Below are positions 13,033 to 21,695 of a DNA stretch of 26,903 nucleotides, in pieces. Location: contig JBBTRN010000048.1 of the NCBI GenBank assembly GCA_038065175.1, positions 1 to 26,903 of the forward strand, written 5' to 3'. Under the pieces are notes generated by a model. That model was not told the DNA's origin. It did not search any database and saw nothing but the letters and a program-made list of their open reading frames with translations. The position numbers and the translations under genes were made by a program. The stretch comes from JBBTRN01 sp038065175 (lineage in GTDB: Bacteria; Patescibacteriota; Doudnabacteria; UBA920). Position 1 is the first letter of the stretch; each line of letters opens with the position of its first letter.

Positions 13033-13098
13033 TTGACAAAAAGGCTTTAAATAAAGTAGTATAAGGCTATATTTATTGTTGTCAGATAATGATGACAA
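13033..13098 (+). promoter_or_regulatory. promoter and possible operator of the TrmB-family gene
   Basis: TTGACA (13033-13038), an 18-bp spacer and TAGTAT (13057-13062). Downstream, TTGTCA (13079-13084) and TGACAA (13093-13098) form an inverted repeat with an 8-bp gap, a plausible site for autoregulation. Confidence 0.45.
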
Positions 13099-13125
13099 GC
13101 AAAAAGTGAATAAAAAATAGGGTTT

Positions 13126-13896
13126 ATGGATAAAGAATTAGTGAAATTAGGACTTAGCGAAAACGAGGCCAGGGTTTATGTGGCAGTTTTACAGTTGGGG
13201 CAATCGGACGCGGCGGGGGTTGCTAGGCTGGCTGAAGTCAAAAGGCCGACTACATACTTGGCTTTGGAGAATTTGGTTAAGCAGGGTTTGGTTTCCGAAG
13301 TTGCCAACCAAAAAAGGAAAATATTTAAAGCCGAAGACCTGGACAGATTAACCAAATTAACTCGCAAAATGCGACATAAGGTTATTGAAGCGGAAATTGA
13401 GTTAGAGCAATTATTACCAGGACTGAGGGCTATACAAAAAAAACTCATACGGCCGCCAAAAGTTACCTTCTACCAAGGAATTGAAGGAGTAAAAATTATT
13501 GCTGAAGAAGTGCCTGGACATCCTGAGCCATGGTATTATTTTGGGCCTATAAAGGGTTGGGTTGATGCTTTATCTGAAACCAAAATTGAGGAGTTAATCA
13601 TAGAAACACGGGAAGCGAGAATAAAAGCAGGAAGACCAACCGCGTATATGATTACCGATGAAGCGTATAAGGGTATAAAGTTATTTCAAAAGAATGAATC
13701 GGCTGCACGCCAGGTAAAAATTTTGTCGAATATGCAAAATACTAAGTCATCTTTAATGATTTATGGGCACAAGCTTGCCATAATCAGTCTTGGGGCGGTG
13801 CCTTTTGCCGCAGTTATAGAAAGTGAAGAGGTTGCGGAGTTAGTGAAAATGATGTTTGGAATAATTTGGAAAAGCCTGCCGGAGCAAAAAATGTGA
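13126..13896 (+). CDS. TrmB-family transcription regulator
   Basis: 256 residues. N-terminal winged helix (about 1-75): LVKLGLSENEARVYVAVLQL, then VKRPTTYLALENLVKQGLV. A charged coiled helix (about 80-110) follows, then an effector or phospholipase D-like C-terminal domain (about 115-256), as in TrmB-type regulators of archaea and Patescibacteria. The ligand is unknown. No Shine-Dalgarno. An inverted repeat 28 bp upstream may be its own operator. It is divergent from the polyprenyl synthase gene, so it could control it; this is inference. Confidence 0.8.
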   Translation: MDKELVKLGLSENEARVYVAVLQLGQSDAAGVARLAEVKRPTTYLALENLVKQGLVSEVANQKRKIFKAEDLDRLTKLTRKMRHKVIEAEIELEQLLPGLRAIQKKLIRPPKVTFYQGIEGVKIIAEEVPGHPEPWYYFGPIKGWVDALSETKIEELIIETREARIKAGRPTAYMITDEAYKGIKLFQKNESAARQVKILSNMQNTKSSLMIYGHKLAIISLGAVPFAAVIESEEVAELVKMMFGIIWKSLPEQKM

Positions 13897-14014
13897 GGGT
13901 TTTAAAGTGGATCAAAAAATGGTACAATCAATATGTTAAATTAAGCACCTCTCGACTCCGCCTTCTCGACAAGCTCGAAGACAATGTTCGGGGTGAATAT
14001 TCTACAGAAAATTC

Positions 14015-16237
14015 ATGGGAAGAAATAAAAAACGTAGCGAAAAGGAATCGGTTTTAAACGCGCCGAAGTTGAATCTCTCACAGGATACAAAAAGGGGAGT
14101 GGCAGTGGTGGTTTTTGCCGGCCTGGCTGTAATTACCGCTTTGGCTGCTTTTGGCATTGCCGGCAGTTTTGGCAAGAATTTAATGCAGGGTTTGAATTGG
14201 GGGTTTGGCGTTTTGGCCTATGTTGTTCCGTTGTTATTAGCGCTCATTTCAGTTTTGTTAAATAAGCAAAAATTACCCGAAAATAAACAGGATGGGTTTT
14301 ATTGGCGGATTTATTTTGGCGCGTTCTTGCTCACCGGGGCTGTGGCCGGCATTATTCACACTTTTTATTTAGGTTCAGGCGAGACAGCCATAATACTTGC
14401 CCAAGCGGGGCGCGCGGGCGGTTTTTTAGGAGCGTTATTCGGGGGCGTTGCCTTTAAATTTTTGGGTTTTATTGCGGCTAATGTAATTTTGTTTGCTTTA
14501 TTTGTAATAGGCACTTTGGTGGCTTTTGATATTGCCTTGCATGTGCTTTGGCCCAAAAAACAATTGCAGGAACAGCCTAACGGCGCAAATGCCATGCCCG
14601 GGCAGTTAAAAATTAACACTTTATCCAGCCAGGGGTTTGTTAAAGACAAGGTGATTGCGGCTAATCCCAAGATCCAAACTGAAGATACGCAAGCTTCCAA
14701 TACCAAATCCTCCAGGGAGGTAATCTCGGTTAATAGTTTGGGCAAGCCTTCGCATATCCAAATGGAAGCCATTACTATTAAAGACAGAAAAGATTGGAAA
14801 CTGCCTCCATTTGATCTCCTCGACTCCAGTGAAACCGTCGTGGACAGCGGCAACATTGAGGCCAATGTTGCCATTATTAAAAAGACTTTGGAAGATTTTG
14901 GGATTGAAGTTGAAATGGGGGAAGTGAATGTGGGGCCAACTGTCACCCAATATACTTTAAGGCCGGCGGCAGGCATAAAACTTTCACAAATTTCTGCTTT
15001 GCAGGATAATTTGGCTCTAGCCCTGTCTGCCCATTCTATTCGCATGGAGCTTCCGATTCCAGGCAAGGCTCTGGTTGGGATAGAAGTGCCTAACAAATCC
15101 ACAGCCATTGTTAGGATTAGGGATGTAATGCAAACCCCGCAATTTGTGGATCATAAGAGCAAGCTGGCACTGGCTTTGGGTCGTGACGTGGCGGGCAATC
15201 CGCAAATTGCGGATTTAGCAAAAATGCCCCACATGTTAATAGCAGGCGCCACCGGAACAGGCAAAAGTGTTGCAATAAACAGTTTGTTTATTTCGCTTTT
15301 GTACAGGAACACCCCTCAGGATGTTAAATTTATTGTCATTGACCCAAAAAGAGTGGAATTGAATTTGTATAACGGCATCCCGCATTTATTGACCCCGGTA
15401 ATCATTGACCATGAAAAAGCAGTTAATGCCCTTAAGTGGTCAGTAGCGGAAATGGATAGGCGCTACAGGATGCTCTCCGAGGCCGGCAAGCGAAATTTAT
15501 TGGAATACAACGAATCTCATGGGTTGAACATGCCCTACATTATCATACTGGTAGATGAGCTTGCTGATTTAATGGCAGTAGCCCAAGCGGATGTAGAGGC
15601 GGCCATAGTGCGTTTAGCCCAAATGGCCAGGGCAGTCGGCATACATTTGGTAGTCGCGACGCAAAGGCCGAGCGTGGATATTATTACGGGTTTAATTAAA
15701 GCCAACATTACTTCCAGGGTAGCTTTTGCGGTTGCCAGCCAGGTAGACAGCCGGACAATTTTAGATTCCAGCGGCGCGGAAAAGCTTTTGGGCAATGGCG
15801 ACATGCTCTATACCAGTTCTGAGTTTAACAAGCCGAAAAGGGTTCAGGGCGCGTTCATTGGGGAGAAGGAAGTAAGAAAAGTGGTTGATTTTTTCAAAGT
15901 CCAGTCCGGCGCGCCCATATACAACGAAGAAATTTTAGAAAAACCTAAAAGGAGCCTGGGTGTGCCGGGATTTGAAAGCGGCGGCAACGGGGATGATGAC
16001 CCGTTGCTCATGGAAGCTACAGAAGAAGTTAAAAGGGCAGGGAAGGCTTCAGCCTCGTTATTACAGAGGCGTCTTAGGGTCGGATACGCCAGAGCAGCCA
16101 GGCTATTGGATATCCTAGAGGCAAACGGAGTTATTGGTCCGGGCGAGGGGGCAAAGCCCAGGGAGGTTTATGGGGTGTCGGGTAGGGAGAGATCGGAGTA
16201 TGGGGGTGAAGACAGTAACAATGAGGAACAAAGGTAA
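14015..16237 (+). CDS. ftsK: DNA translocase FtsK/SpoIIIE
   Basis: 740 residues. Four or more membrane segments in about 27-185, a linker, the alpha domain (about 265-390), then the motor: Walker A GATGTGKS (about 411-418), Walker B IIILVDELADL, and VVATQRPSVDIITGLIKANI. A winged-helix gamma domain (LLQRRLRVGYARAARLLDIL) lies at the end. It pumps DNA through the closing septum. All functional parts are present; length is normal. Downstream come rodZ-like and recA genes, an order I associate with Patescibacteria. The ATG at 14015 has no Shine-Dalgarno. The 118 bp upstream contains a TCTCGACAAGCTCGA-like repeat. Confidence 0.95.
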   Translation: MGRNKKRSEKESVLNAPKLNLSQDTKRGVAVVVFAGLAVITALAAFGIAGSFGKNLMQGLNWGFGVLAYVVPLLLALISVLLNKQKLPENKQDGFYWRIYFGAFLLTGAVAGIIHTFYLGSGETAIILAQAGRAGGFLGALFGGVAFKFLGFIAANVILFALFVIGTLVAFDIALHVLWPKKQLQEQPNGANAMPGQLKINTLSSQGFVKDKVIAANPKIQTEDTQASNTKSSREVISVNSLGKPSHIQMEAITIKDRKDWKLPPFDLLDSSETVVDSGNIEANVAIIKKTLEDFGIEVEMGEVNVGPTVTQYTLRPAAGIKLSQISALQDNLALALSAHSIRMELPIPGKALVGIEVPNKSTAIVRIRDVMQTPQFVDHKSKLALALGRDVAGNPQIADLAKMPHMLIAGATGTGKSVAINSLFISLLYRNTPQDVKFIVIDPKRVELNLYNGIPHLLTPVIIDHEKAVNALKWSVAEMDRRYRMLSEAGKRNLLEYNESHGLNMPYIIILVDELADLMAVAQADVEAAIVRLAQMARAVGIHLVVATQRPSVDIITGLIKANITSRVAFAVASQVDSRTILDSSGAEKLLGNGDMLYTSSEFNKPKRVQGAFIGEKEVRKVVDFFKVQSGAPIYNEEILEKPKRSLGVPGFESGGNGDDDPLLMEATEEVKRAGKASASLLQRRLRVGYARAARLLDILEANGVIGPGEGAKPREVYGVSGRERSEYGGEDSNNEEQR

Positions 16238-16383
16238 TAATATTAATTTCTAATTATTCTAATTTCTAATTGACCTAAACAATTACCAATGTCTAATTCC
16301 GACTTTTTTAATTATTGAAATTCGGAATTGGGATTTGTTTAGAATAATTAGGGTAATTAGGTTAATTAGGCCAATTAACCTAA
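16238..16383. repeat. AT-rich imperfect inverted repeat
   Basis: A left half built of TTCTAATTTCTAATTG-type units mirrors a right half built of AATTAGGGTAATTAGG-type units, with AATTCC / GGAATT near the centre (about 16296 and 16324). It fills the gap between ftsK and the rodZ-like gene. Confidence 0.65.
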
Positions 16384-17331
16384 TTGTTTTTCCAAACCAA
16401 AAAAATTAAGCTGGAAACTCTACCTGAATATCTAAAGGCAATCAGGCTTGATTTAGATTTTTCGCAGCCTGAAATTGCATTAAAGGCAGGTATTTCAGTA
16501 AAAGTGCTCATAGCATTAGAGGAAGGGTTATTTGAAAGACTGCCTTCCACAGTTTATGCGAAAGGTTTTTTAGGAAAACTGGCTGAAATTTACCATATTG
16601 ACAAAACGCCGCTCATTAAACAATTCGAGATTGAGCGGAAAATTAGCAGTAATATAAATAGAAACAGCCTTAAGCCCAGAGAGGCTACAGCCAGATTTAA
16701 TCCGGGCTGGGTAATCACTCCGAAAAATTTAAGTTTTGCTTTTGCCGCGGGTTTTGCGGCAATAACCGTGATTTATATTATTTGGCAGGTGTTGGCTATT
16801 GGGAAAGTGCCGCCGCTGGAAATAACCAGTCCGCAAAATTTTAGCGTTATTGAAAAATCATTTGTAGAGATTTCCGGGCGAACAGATCCCGGAGCGGCTA
16901 TAACTATAAATAATCAGCCGGTATTTGTGGACAGCCAGGGTAAGTTTACCAGTCAAGTGAGCCTTTCGCCCGGGTCAAAGGAATTAGTAATTATTGCCAG
17001 GAACCGTTTTAATAAAAGCATCACTAAGACTTTGAATGTTATTAGCCAGAACACATCTGTTGAGGGGGAAGAAAAAAAGGTTAAATTGGAATTGGAGTTT
17101 GCGGCCAGTGTCAATTTTAGCTACAAAATAGACGGCGATTTAGAAGTAAGGGATACAGGCAGCCAAGGGGACAGGAAAATACTGGAAGCCAAGAAGCAGA
17201 TTTTGTTTTCCACGGAAAACGCAGGAAGGGTGTGGGCTAAAATTAATGGGAAAAATCTGGGTACTTTAGGCCGAGAAGGAGAAGTCTTAACAGATATTCC
17301 TTTTTTCGCGGAATCTGATACTATTAAATAA
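16384..17331 (+). CDS. RodZ-like HTH membrane protein
   Basis: 315 residues. Cytoplasmic HTH_25-type helix-turn-helix (about 8-70: LPEYLKAIRLDLDFSQPEIA to YAKGFLGKLAEIY). One membrane segment (about 116-138, FAFAAGFAAITVIYIIW). An outside beta domain (about 145-225) resembling the glucodextranase B-like fold, then a DUF4115-like end (AKKQILFSTENAGRVWAKIN, GTLGREGEV). RodZ links MreB to the envelope and sets cell shape. The proposed start is a TTG at 16384 without Shine-Dalgarno; no in-frame ATG lies before the HTH, so the true start is uncertain. Confidence 0.82.
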   Translation: MFFQTKKIKLETLPEYLKAIRLDLDFSQPEIALKAGISVKVLIALEEGLFERLPSTVYAKGFLGKLAEIYHIDKTPLIKQFEIERKISSNINRNSLKPREATARFNPGWVITPKNLSFAFAAGFAAITVIYIIWQVLAIGKVPPLEITSPQNFSVIEKSFVEISGRTDPGAAITINNQPVFVDSQGKFTSQVSLSPGSKELVIIARNRFNKSITKTLNVISQNTSVEGEEKKVKLELEFAASVNFSYKIDGDLEVRDTGSQGDRKILEAKKQILFSTENAGRVWAKINGKNLGTLGREGEVLTDIPFFAESDTIK

Positions 17332-17411
17332 ACAGTAAGTAGCGATTAGTAAGTAGCTTGTAGCCAGGAATTAGGCTAAATGCTACCGGCTAAAAGCTAA
17401 ACGCTAAAATT
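17332..17411. repeat. AGTAGC/GCTAC inverted repeat
   Basis: TAAGTAGC and TTGTAGCC units (17336-17365) face GCTACCGGCTAAAAGCTAAACGCT (in pieces, 17381-17404). Related 'AAGTAGCAAGTAGCATG' units occur inside the hydrolase gene at about 2290-2330. Confidence 0.5.
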
Positions 17412-18479
17412 ATGGCTAAACAAACCACAAAAATAACAGAAACGGAAACCGGAAAATGGAAGGCAGTATCGAGCGCCCTTGACCAAATAAGGGATAAGTT
17501 TGGGGAAGGAAGTATTATGAAGCTCTCCGACACTAAGGCCCTAAACGTGGAGGCAACCCCTACCGGCAGCATTTCTTTGGATTTGGCTTTGGGTGTGGGC
17601 GGCATCCCTAACGGAAGGGTAATTGAGATTTACGGTCCGGAATCCAGCGGGAAAACCACCCTCACTTTGCACATGATAGCCGAGGCGCAGAAAAAAGGAG
17701 GACTTGCCGCATTCATTGACGCGGAACACGCGCTTGACCCCGAATACGCCAAACGGATTGGCGTGAAATTGGAAGATTTGCTAATTTCCCAGCCGGACAA
17801 CGGCGAACAGGCTTTGGATATTTGCGATACCTTGGTGAGGAGCAATGCGCTTGATTTAATTGTAATAGATTCGGTAGCGGCCTTAACCCCAAGAAGCGAA
17901 ATAGAAGGTGAAATGGGCGACTCCCACATGGGCCTTCATGCCCGGCTTATGAGCCAGGCTTTAAGGAAGCTCACAGCAATTATTTCCAAAAGTAAAACCA
18001 CGGTAATTTTTATAAATCAAATAAGGATGAAAATCGGAGTAGTGTTCGGCAACCCAGAAACAACTACCGGTGGCAATGCTTTGAAGTTTTACGCTTCTGT
18101 TCGCATAGAAGTCAGGAGAAGCGCTCAAATTAAAGCCGGCGAAAAAATTATTGGCAACCGAGTGAAGGTTAAAATCGTTAAAAATAAAGTCGCGCCACCC
18201 TTTCGGACTACGGAATTCGACATAATGTATAACGAAGGCATCTCGTCTTCTGGCGATTTGCTGGACACGGGCGTACTGCTTGGGGTAATAGAAAAGTCAG
18301 GCAACACACATATGTTTGGCGATGTAAAGTTAGGGGTCGGCCGTGAAGCGGCTAAAGCCTTCTTAAAAGAAGACAAAAAAGTTTTTAAAGAAATAGACAA
18401 AGCCGTGCGCGAAAAGGTCAAAGCCGGTGATGTTGCCCTGCCCGCCAAACCGCCGGAAGAAACGGAAGAGAAGGGATAG
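17412..18479 (+). CDS. recA: recombinase RecA
   Basis: 355 residues. N-terminal SALDQIRDKFGEGSIMKLSD; Walker A GPESSGKTT (75-83); catalytic-site EHALDPEYA; LIVIDSVAALTPRSEIEGE; DNA-binding loops including MSQALRKL and NQIRMKIGVVFGNPETTTGG; C-terminal domain with acidic end EETEEKG. It forms filaments on single-stranded DNA for strand exchange and SOS induction. Complete and of normal length. It is followed by a terminator. No LexA box was recognised upstream. Confidence 0.97.
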   Translation: MAKQTTKITETETGKWKAVSSALDQIRDKFGEGSIMKLSDTKALNVEATPTGSISLDLALGVGGIPNGRVIEIYGPESSGKTTLTLHMIAEAQKKGGLAAFIDAEHALDPEYAKRIGVKLEDLLISQPDNGEQALDICDTLVRSNALDLIVIDSVAALTPRSEIEGEMGDSHMGLHARLMSQALRKLTAIISKSKTTVIFINQIRMKIGVVFGNPETTTGGNALKFYASVRIEVRRSAQIKAGEKIIGNRVKVKIVKNKVAPPFRTTEFDIMYNEGISSSGDLLDTGVLLGVIEKSGNTHMFGDVKLGVGREAAKAFLKEDKKVFKEIDKAVREKVKAGDVALPAKPPEETEEKG

Positions 18480-18505
18480 TTAATCAAGATTTTTCCGATG
18501 GCATA

Positions 18506-18537
18506 AAATATACCTATTTACAAAGGTATATTTTTAT
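18506..18537. terminator. bidirectional terminator after recA
   Basis: AATATACCT (18507-18515) and AGGTATATT (18524-18532) with loop ATTTACAA, followed by TTTTATTT on the plus strand. It also abuts the stop codon of the possible minus-strand gene at 18538. Confidence 0.8.
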
Positions 18538-18792
18538 TTAATTTGTCTCGACTTGTTTTAGGTAAGTCGGGGATTCGAAATAGCGATCGCCATTTACTTC
18601 TTTATAAGTGTAAGATCCTTCAGTCCCAGGAAAATCCTTTATTTGTTTTAAAGACTCTATGAATGGTTTCAGGGCTGCTGGAGTCGACTGGATGAATTGT
18701 TTGAGCAAAGGTGGCAACAAGCGAAAGACATCAGAGGAATAAAATGATAGAATGATCAATATGAATAGCTTAAAGTATTGTAGTTTAGACAT
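18538..18792 (-). CDS. possible small protein, unknown
   Basis: 84 residues from the ATG at 18792 (MSKLQYFKLFILIILSFYSS), hydrophobic N-terminus, then PPLLKQFIQSTPAALKPFIE and a polar end GSYTYKEVNGDRYFESPTYL. The composition of the last 65 residues looks protein-like, and the stop codon abuts a hairpin that also works as a terminator on this strand. The first 13 codons overlap the start of the plus-strand exonuclease gene. It may instead be the surviving C-terminal part of a longer broken gene. I do not recognise the family. Confidence 0.35.
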   Translation of the reverse strand: MSKLQYFKLFILIILSFYSSDVFRLLPPLLKQFIQSTPAALKPFIESLKQIKDFPGTEGSYTYKEVNGDRYFESPTYLKQVETN

Positions 18793-21052
18793 TGAAACCA
18801 GCGGGTTTGATCCGGTCAAGGATGAAATTTTGGAAATAGGTTTCGTATTTTTTACCTTGGACGAAAAAGGCATTAAGCTTGAAAAAGAATATTCCAAAGT
18901 TTTTAGACCCCAAAAAGAAGTCTCGGAAACGATTTTGGCTTTGACTGGCATCACAAAAAAAGAATTAGAGTCTGCTGAAAGTTTTGAACAGCACCGTGAA
19001 GGTATACAAGAAAAATTACAGGATGTCTGTTTAGTCGGGCATAATATTGGCTTTGACATTAAATTTTTACAAGGCTTAGGCCTTAAATTGGAAGGTCCAA
19101 ATATAGACACTTTGGATTTAGCCCAATTCATTTTACCCACGCATCCTTCTTACAACCTTGAGAATTTAATGCATTATTTCGGCGTGCCGCACACAGAAGC
19201 ACATAGGGCGCTGGCAGACGCCAAGGCAGCCTTAAGGGTTTTGGAAGGGTTGCTCAAAATTTTTGCCGGTTTTCCTTTAAAACTGAAAAAAGAAGTGTTA
19301 AATATTTTAAAACCTTCCGGGTTCGTTTTTAAGGAATTATTGGACATAAGGGCTAAAGGAAGTGGACGAAAGCCTCAAGCTACTGAAGTTAAGGCTAATT
19401 TTTCCGAATATCCGCTCGAGTTTAAGGGTAACATTTTTTATAATTTTTCCTTGGGCGTTGATATCCTTACGCTTGTTGTAAAAAGCCTGGAAACCGCTAA
19501 AAACAAGACATTGCTGGTAGTCCCTAATATCCAACTGGCTTTTGGCCTGTTGAGGGAAAATAAGTGCGAGCCTGCGTATGCTTCGGAACAATTGTTCAAT
19601 GAAGAAGCTTTCGAGGCTTTTAAACACAAACAGCCTTTAAATTCAGACGAGATAAAATTTATTATAAAGATTTTAGTTTGGCAGTACACCAATTGGCAAA
19701 CCAAAAATATTAGCGATATAAATTTATCATTTTTTGGCGGACAGTTCCGCCACCATATAGCCGGGCAAAAGCCGGAAGAAAATAAAATTTCTAAATTTAT
19801 AGTTTGCGACCTTGAGGCGTTTTTCGCATTTAAGCAAAAAGGCTGGTACAAAAACCGCAAGGCAGTTTTTTTAGGATTGGGGGATTTAGAAAAAGCCTTG
19901 GAAGGAAGTTTGGGGCAAAAATTAAGTTGGAGTAATATTAATTTTTTACTAAAAAGAATATATAATCCCGATACCGGTGCCGGGGATGAAAACTTAAAAT
20001 CAATTGTGGAAGAAGGTTTGCTGGCAGGTGACTTATTTTTTGGCTTGGTGAGCGCGCTTCTCCAAACTAATCCCCCGGGATTCTTCCAGAAAAAATTGGA
20101 AGAAATTGAACCAAATATTTTGGCAAAAATACAATCAGCTTCAGAAAGTTTTTCCGCAAAACTTGAGGCAGTTAATATATTGGTTGAATCCCCCGAAATT
20201 TCCGCGTACAGGCAGAATTTGGGCAAATTTTTTATTAAAGAGGATAACTATGTAAGATGGTTAGAGCTTTCCCCCAAATCTTGCGTATTTAACAGCAGTC
20301 CAATAAATATTCAAGATTTGTCCGCCGAAATATTTAAATTTAATCGTGAAACAGTTTTTTGTGATTGCCTGCCCCGACTGCAAGTTTGGGAATATTTCCA
20401 GAAACGTTTAGGCTTAAAAGATTTTAAAATGCAATTTGTTGAGCTTGGCAAGACAAAGCCAAAAGATTTGTTTTCTTACCTAGGAATTAAACCCAGGGGG
20501 TTTAGGCTAGAAGCCAGACCCGGAAATTTGAGCGACCCTGAACTTTTAAAATTCTGCGAAAAGAATTCCTTGCCCGCCGCGATTTTGCTTCCCTCTGCCT
20601 TAAAAGTAAAAAGCTTTTATCAACAATACCACGAAACCCTAAAAAAATCGGCTTTTGTATTAGCCCAAAACGGCAGTGCCGGGAACAGCCGAATTTTAAG
20701 GAACTTTACCATCCATGAAAACAGCCTGCTTTTAACCAGTGACAAATTTATTTTAAAATCCCTCCTGGGCAAGGGCGCGGGAATTGCCTTAGGGAACCTT
20801 CCGGTAAAAACTTTAGTCTTGAACCGCCTGCCTTTTGAACAATTTACGCATCCTTACTTTGAGGCGGTTTCAAAACAGTTCGAAAACCCTTTTGAGGATT
20901 TTAGCTTGCCGCGCGCACTCATGAGCTTGCATTTTGTGGTAAAGTTTTTTTATTCTCCCAAGCTCGAGAACTTGTTTATTTTTGACTCTAAGCTCAATAA
21001 ACCCTATGCCCGGGTATTTTTGGAGTACTTAAAGCAAATTGTGGATAAATAG
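18752..21052 (+). CDS. DnaQ-type exonuclease fused to a degenerate DinG-like helicase
   Basis: 766 residues. Residues 1-170 are a DEDDh 3'-5' exonuclease with all acidic residues: D13 and E15 (SLDIETSG), D102 (GHNIGFD), H151 and D156 (HRALADAKA). The rest resembles the helicase half of DinG proteins by layout: LLVVPNIQLAFGLL (motif Ia-like), the KAVFLGLGDLEKAL stretch where DEAH should be (371-383), and LVLNRLPFEQFTHPYFEAVS with LPRALMSLHF near the end. There is no P-loop (about 229-245), no DEAH and no Q-x-x-G-R motif VI, so ATP use is unlikely. The ATG at 18761 is an alternative start. Probable DNA repair or proofreading role. Confidence 0.75.
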   Translation: MINMNSLKYCSLDIETSGFDPVKDEILEIGFVFFTLDEKGIKLEKEYSKVFRPQKEVSETILALTGITKKELESAESFEQHREGIQEKLQDVCLVGHNIGFDIKFLQGLGLKLEGPNIDTLDLAQFILPTHPSYNLENLMHYFGVPHTEAHRALADAKAALRVLEGLLKIFAGFPLKLKKEVLNILKPSGFVFKELLDIRAKGSGRKPQATEVKANFSEYPLEFKGNIFYNFSLGVDILTLVVKSLETAKNKTLLVVPNIQLAFGLLRENKCEPAYASEQLFNEEAFEAFKHKQPLNSDEIKFIIKILVWQYTNWQTKNISDINLSFFGGQFRHHIAGQKPEENKISKFIVCDLEAFFAFKQKGWYKNRKAVFLGLGDLEKALEGSLGQKLSWSNINFLLKRIYNPDTGAGDENLKSIVEEGLLAGDLFFGLVSALLQTNPPGFFQKKLEEIEPNILAKIQSASESFSAKLEAVNILVESPEISAYRQNLGKFFIKEDNYVRWLELSPKSCVFNSSPINIQDLSAEIFKFNRETVFCDCLPRLQVWEYFQKRLGLKDFKMQFVELGKTKPKDLFSYLGIKPRGFRLEARPGNLSDPELLKFCEKNSLPAAILLPSALKVKSFYQQYHETLKKSAFVLAQNGSAGNSRILRNFTIHENSLLLTSDKFILKSLLGKGAGIALGNLPVKTLVLNRLPFEQFTHPYFEAVSKQFENPFEDFSLPRALMSLHFVVKFFYSPKLENLFIFDSKLNKPYARVFLEYLKQIVDK

Positions 21053-21168
21053 CATGGAAACAAGGTTATCCACAAAAAATAAAAACAAAGCTTGTATAGT
21101 TAGATAGTTCATAAAAATTTATAAAGTAGCAAGAATAAAGCAAAAATATATCTTATTAAGGCATAAAG

Positions 21169-21197
21169 TTGACAATAGTAAAAATACCTTATACAAT
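21169..21197 (+). promoter_or_regulatory. strong sigma-70-type promoter
   Basis: TTGACA (21169-21174), exactly 17 bp, TACAAT (21192-21197), preceded by TA. This is the best promoter in the window, with no protein gene for 700 bp downstream. Predicted start about 21204. Confidence 0.75.
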
Positions 21198-21203
21198 TAA
21201 ATT

Positions 21204-21647
21204 ACGCTCTTTGTGGAAAAGTTCTTTAACAACCACACTTCAGGAAAATAGCGCTTAAAGCAATTTTGAGCCCCTTTTTCCTTTAGACTTTCCGTCATAG
21301 TCCCGACCAATCCGGGGCTGTTTGAAAAACAAAAATAAAAATGTTTGTCCTTGAGGTATCAGGGACGCAAAAAATACAAAAATACAAAAAAATGTTTAAT
21401 GGTCGCTTTATGCGAACCTTAAGGAAAGCCTAGAGTGTAGTTTGAAATCAGATTGGAATTCAGACGCTTCTTCCCGACTTGTCGGGAAAGGCCTAAAATC
21501 TGTGAAGTGTCGCTTTTTGCTCTACTTTTTAGGGTTTAACAATGAACCTTGGGATGTAGAGCGAAAAGAGATCCGAGATTTTGGGTTTAGCGCCCGGAAA
21601 TCACCGTTCAAAACTAACCTTTGGAACGCCCGTGACCGGGCGCTTTT
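21204..21647 (+). ncRNA. candidate structured RNA, about 440 nt
   Basis: It runs from a strong promoter to a terminator with no credible reading frame. Stems: TGTGG/CCACA (21212-21216, 21233-21237); GCCCC/GGGGC (21270-21274, 21314-21318); GTCCTTGA/TCAGGGAC with loop GGTA (21347-21354, 21359-21366); TTCCCGAC/GTCGGGAA (21471-21478, 21481-21488). A nested pair follows: CCTAAAATCT/AGATTTTGGG (21492-21501, 21576-21585) enclosing a 13-bp stem (21513-21525, 21556-21568). GCGCCCGG (21590-21597) pairs perfectly with CCGGGCGC (21636-21643). I looked for tmRNA, RNase P, SRP and 6S hallmarks and did not find them, so the identity is open. The 5' 115 bp after the exonuclease gene (21053-21168) is plain AT-rich sequence. 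Confidence 0.5.
21627..21647 (+). terminator. terminator of the structured RNA
   Basis: CGCCCG (21627-21632), loop TGAC, CGGGCG (21637-21642), then CTTTT. The right arm can instead pair with 21590-21597, so terminator and long-range stem exclude each other. The T-run is short. Confidence 0.6.
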
Positions 21648-21673
21648 GCATTCCTAGGGTAAATTGCTATAAT
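21645..21673 (+). promoter_or_regulatory. promoter of the traR/dksA-like gene
   Basis: TTTGCA (21645-21650), 17 bp, TATAAT (21668-21673, full consensus). It starts in the T-run of the preceding terminator. A mobile element at 21701-21885 separates it from the gene it presumably drives. Confidence 0.6.
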
Positions 21674-21695
21674 GCCTTTATCGTCCTTATCAAAT

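Noticed and set aside
14365..15108. Long minus-strand open frame opposite ftsK
   Set aside because: It is antisense to the conserved linker and alpha domain of FtsK, and its composition follows from the FtsK codons.
19438..20226. Long minus-strand open frame opposite the DinG-like gene
   Set aside because: It is Ser/Lys-rich shadow translation of an AT-rich coding strand, with no start signal or family resemblance.
21204..21647. Identification of the structured region as tmRNA or RNase P RNA
   Set aside because: No CCA-ending tRNA-like part, no tag-peptide frame and no GAGGAAAGTC / ACAGAA-type conserved core could be found on either strand.
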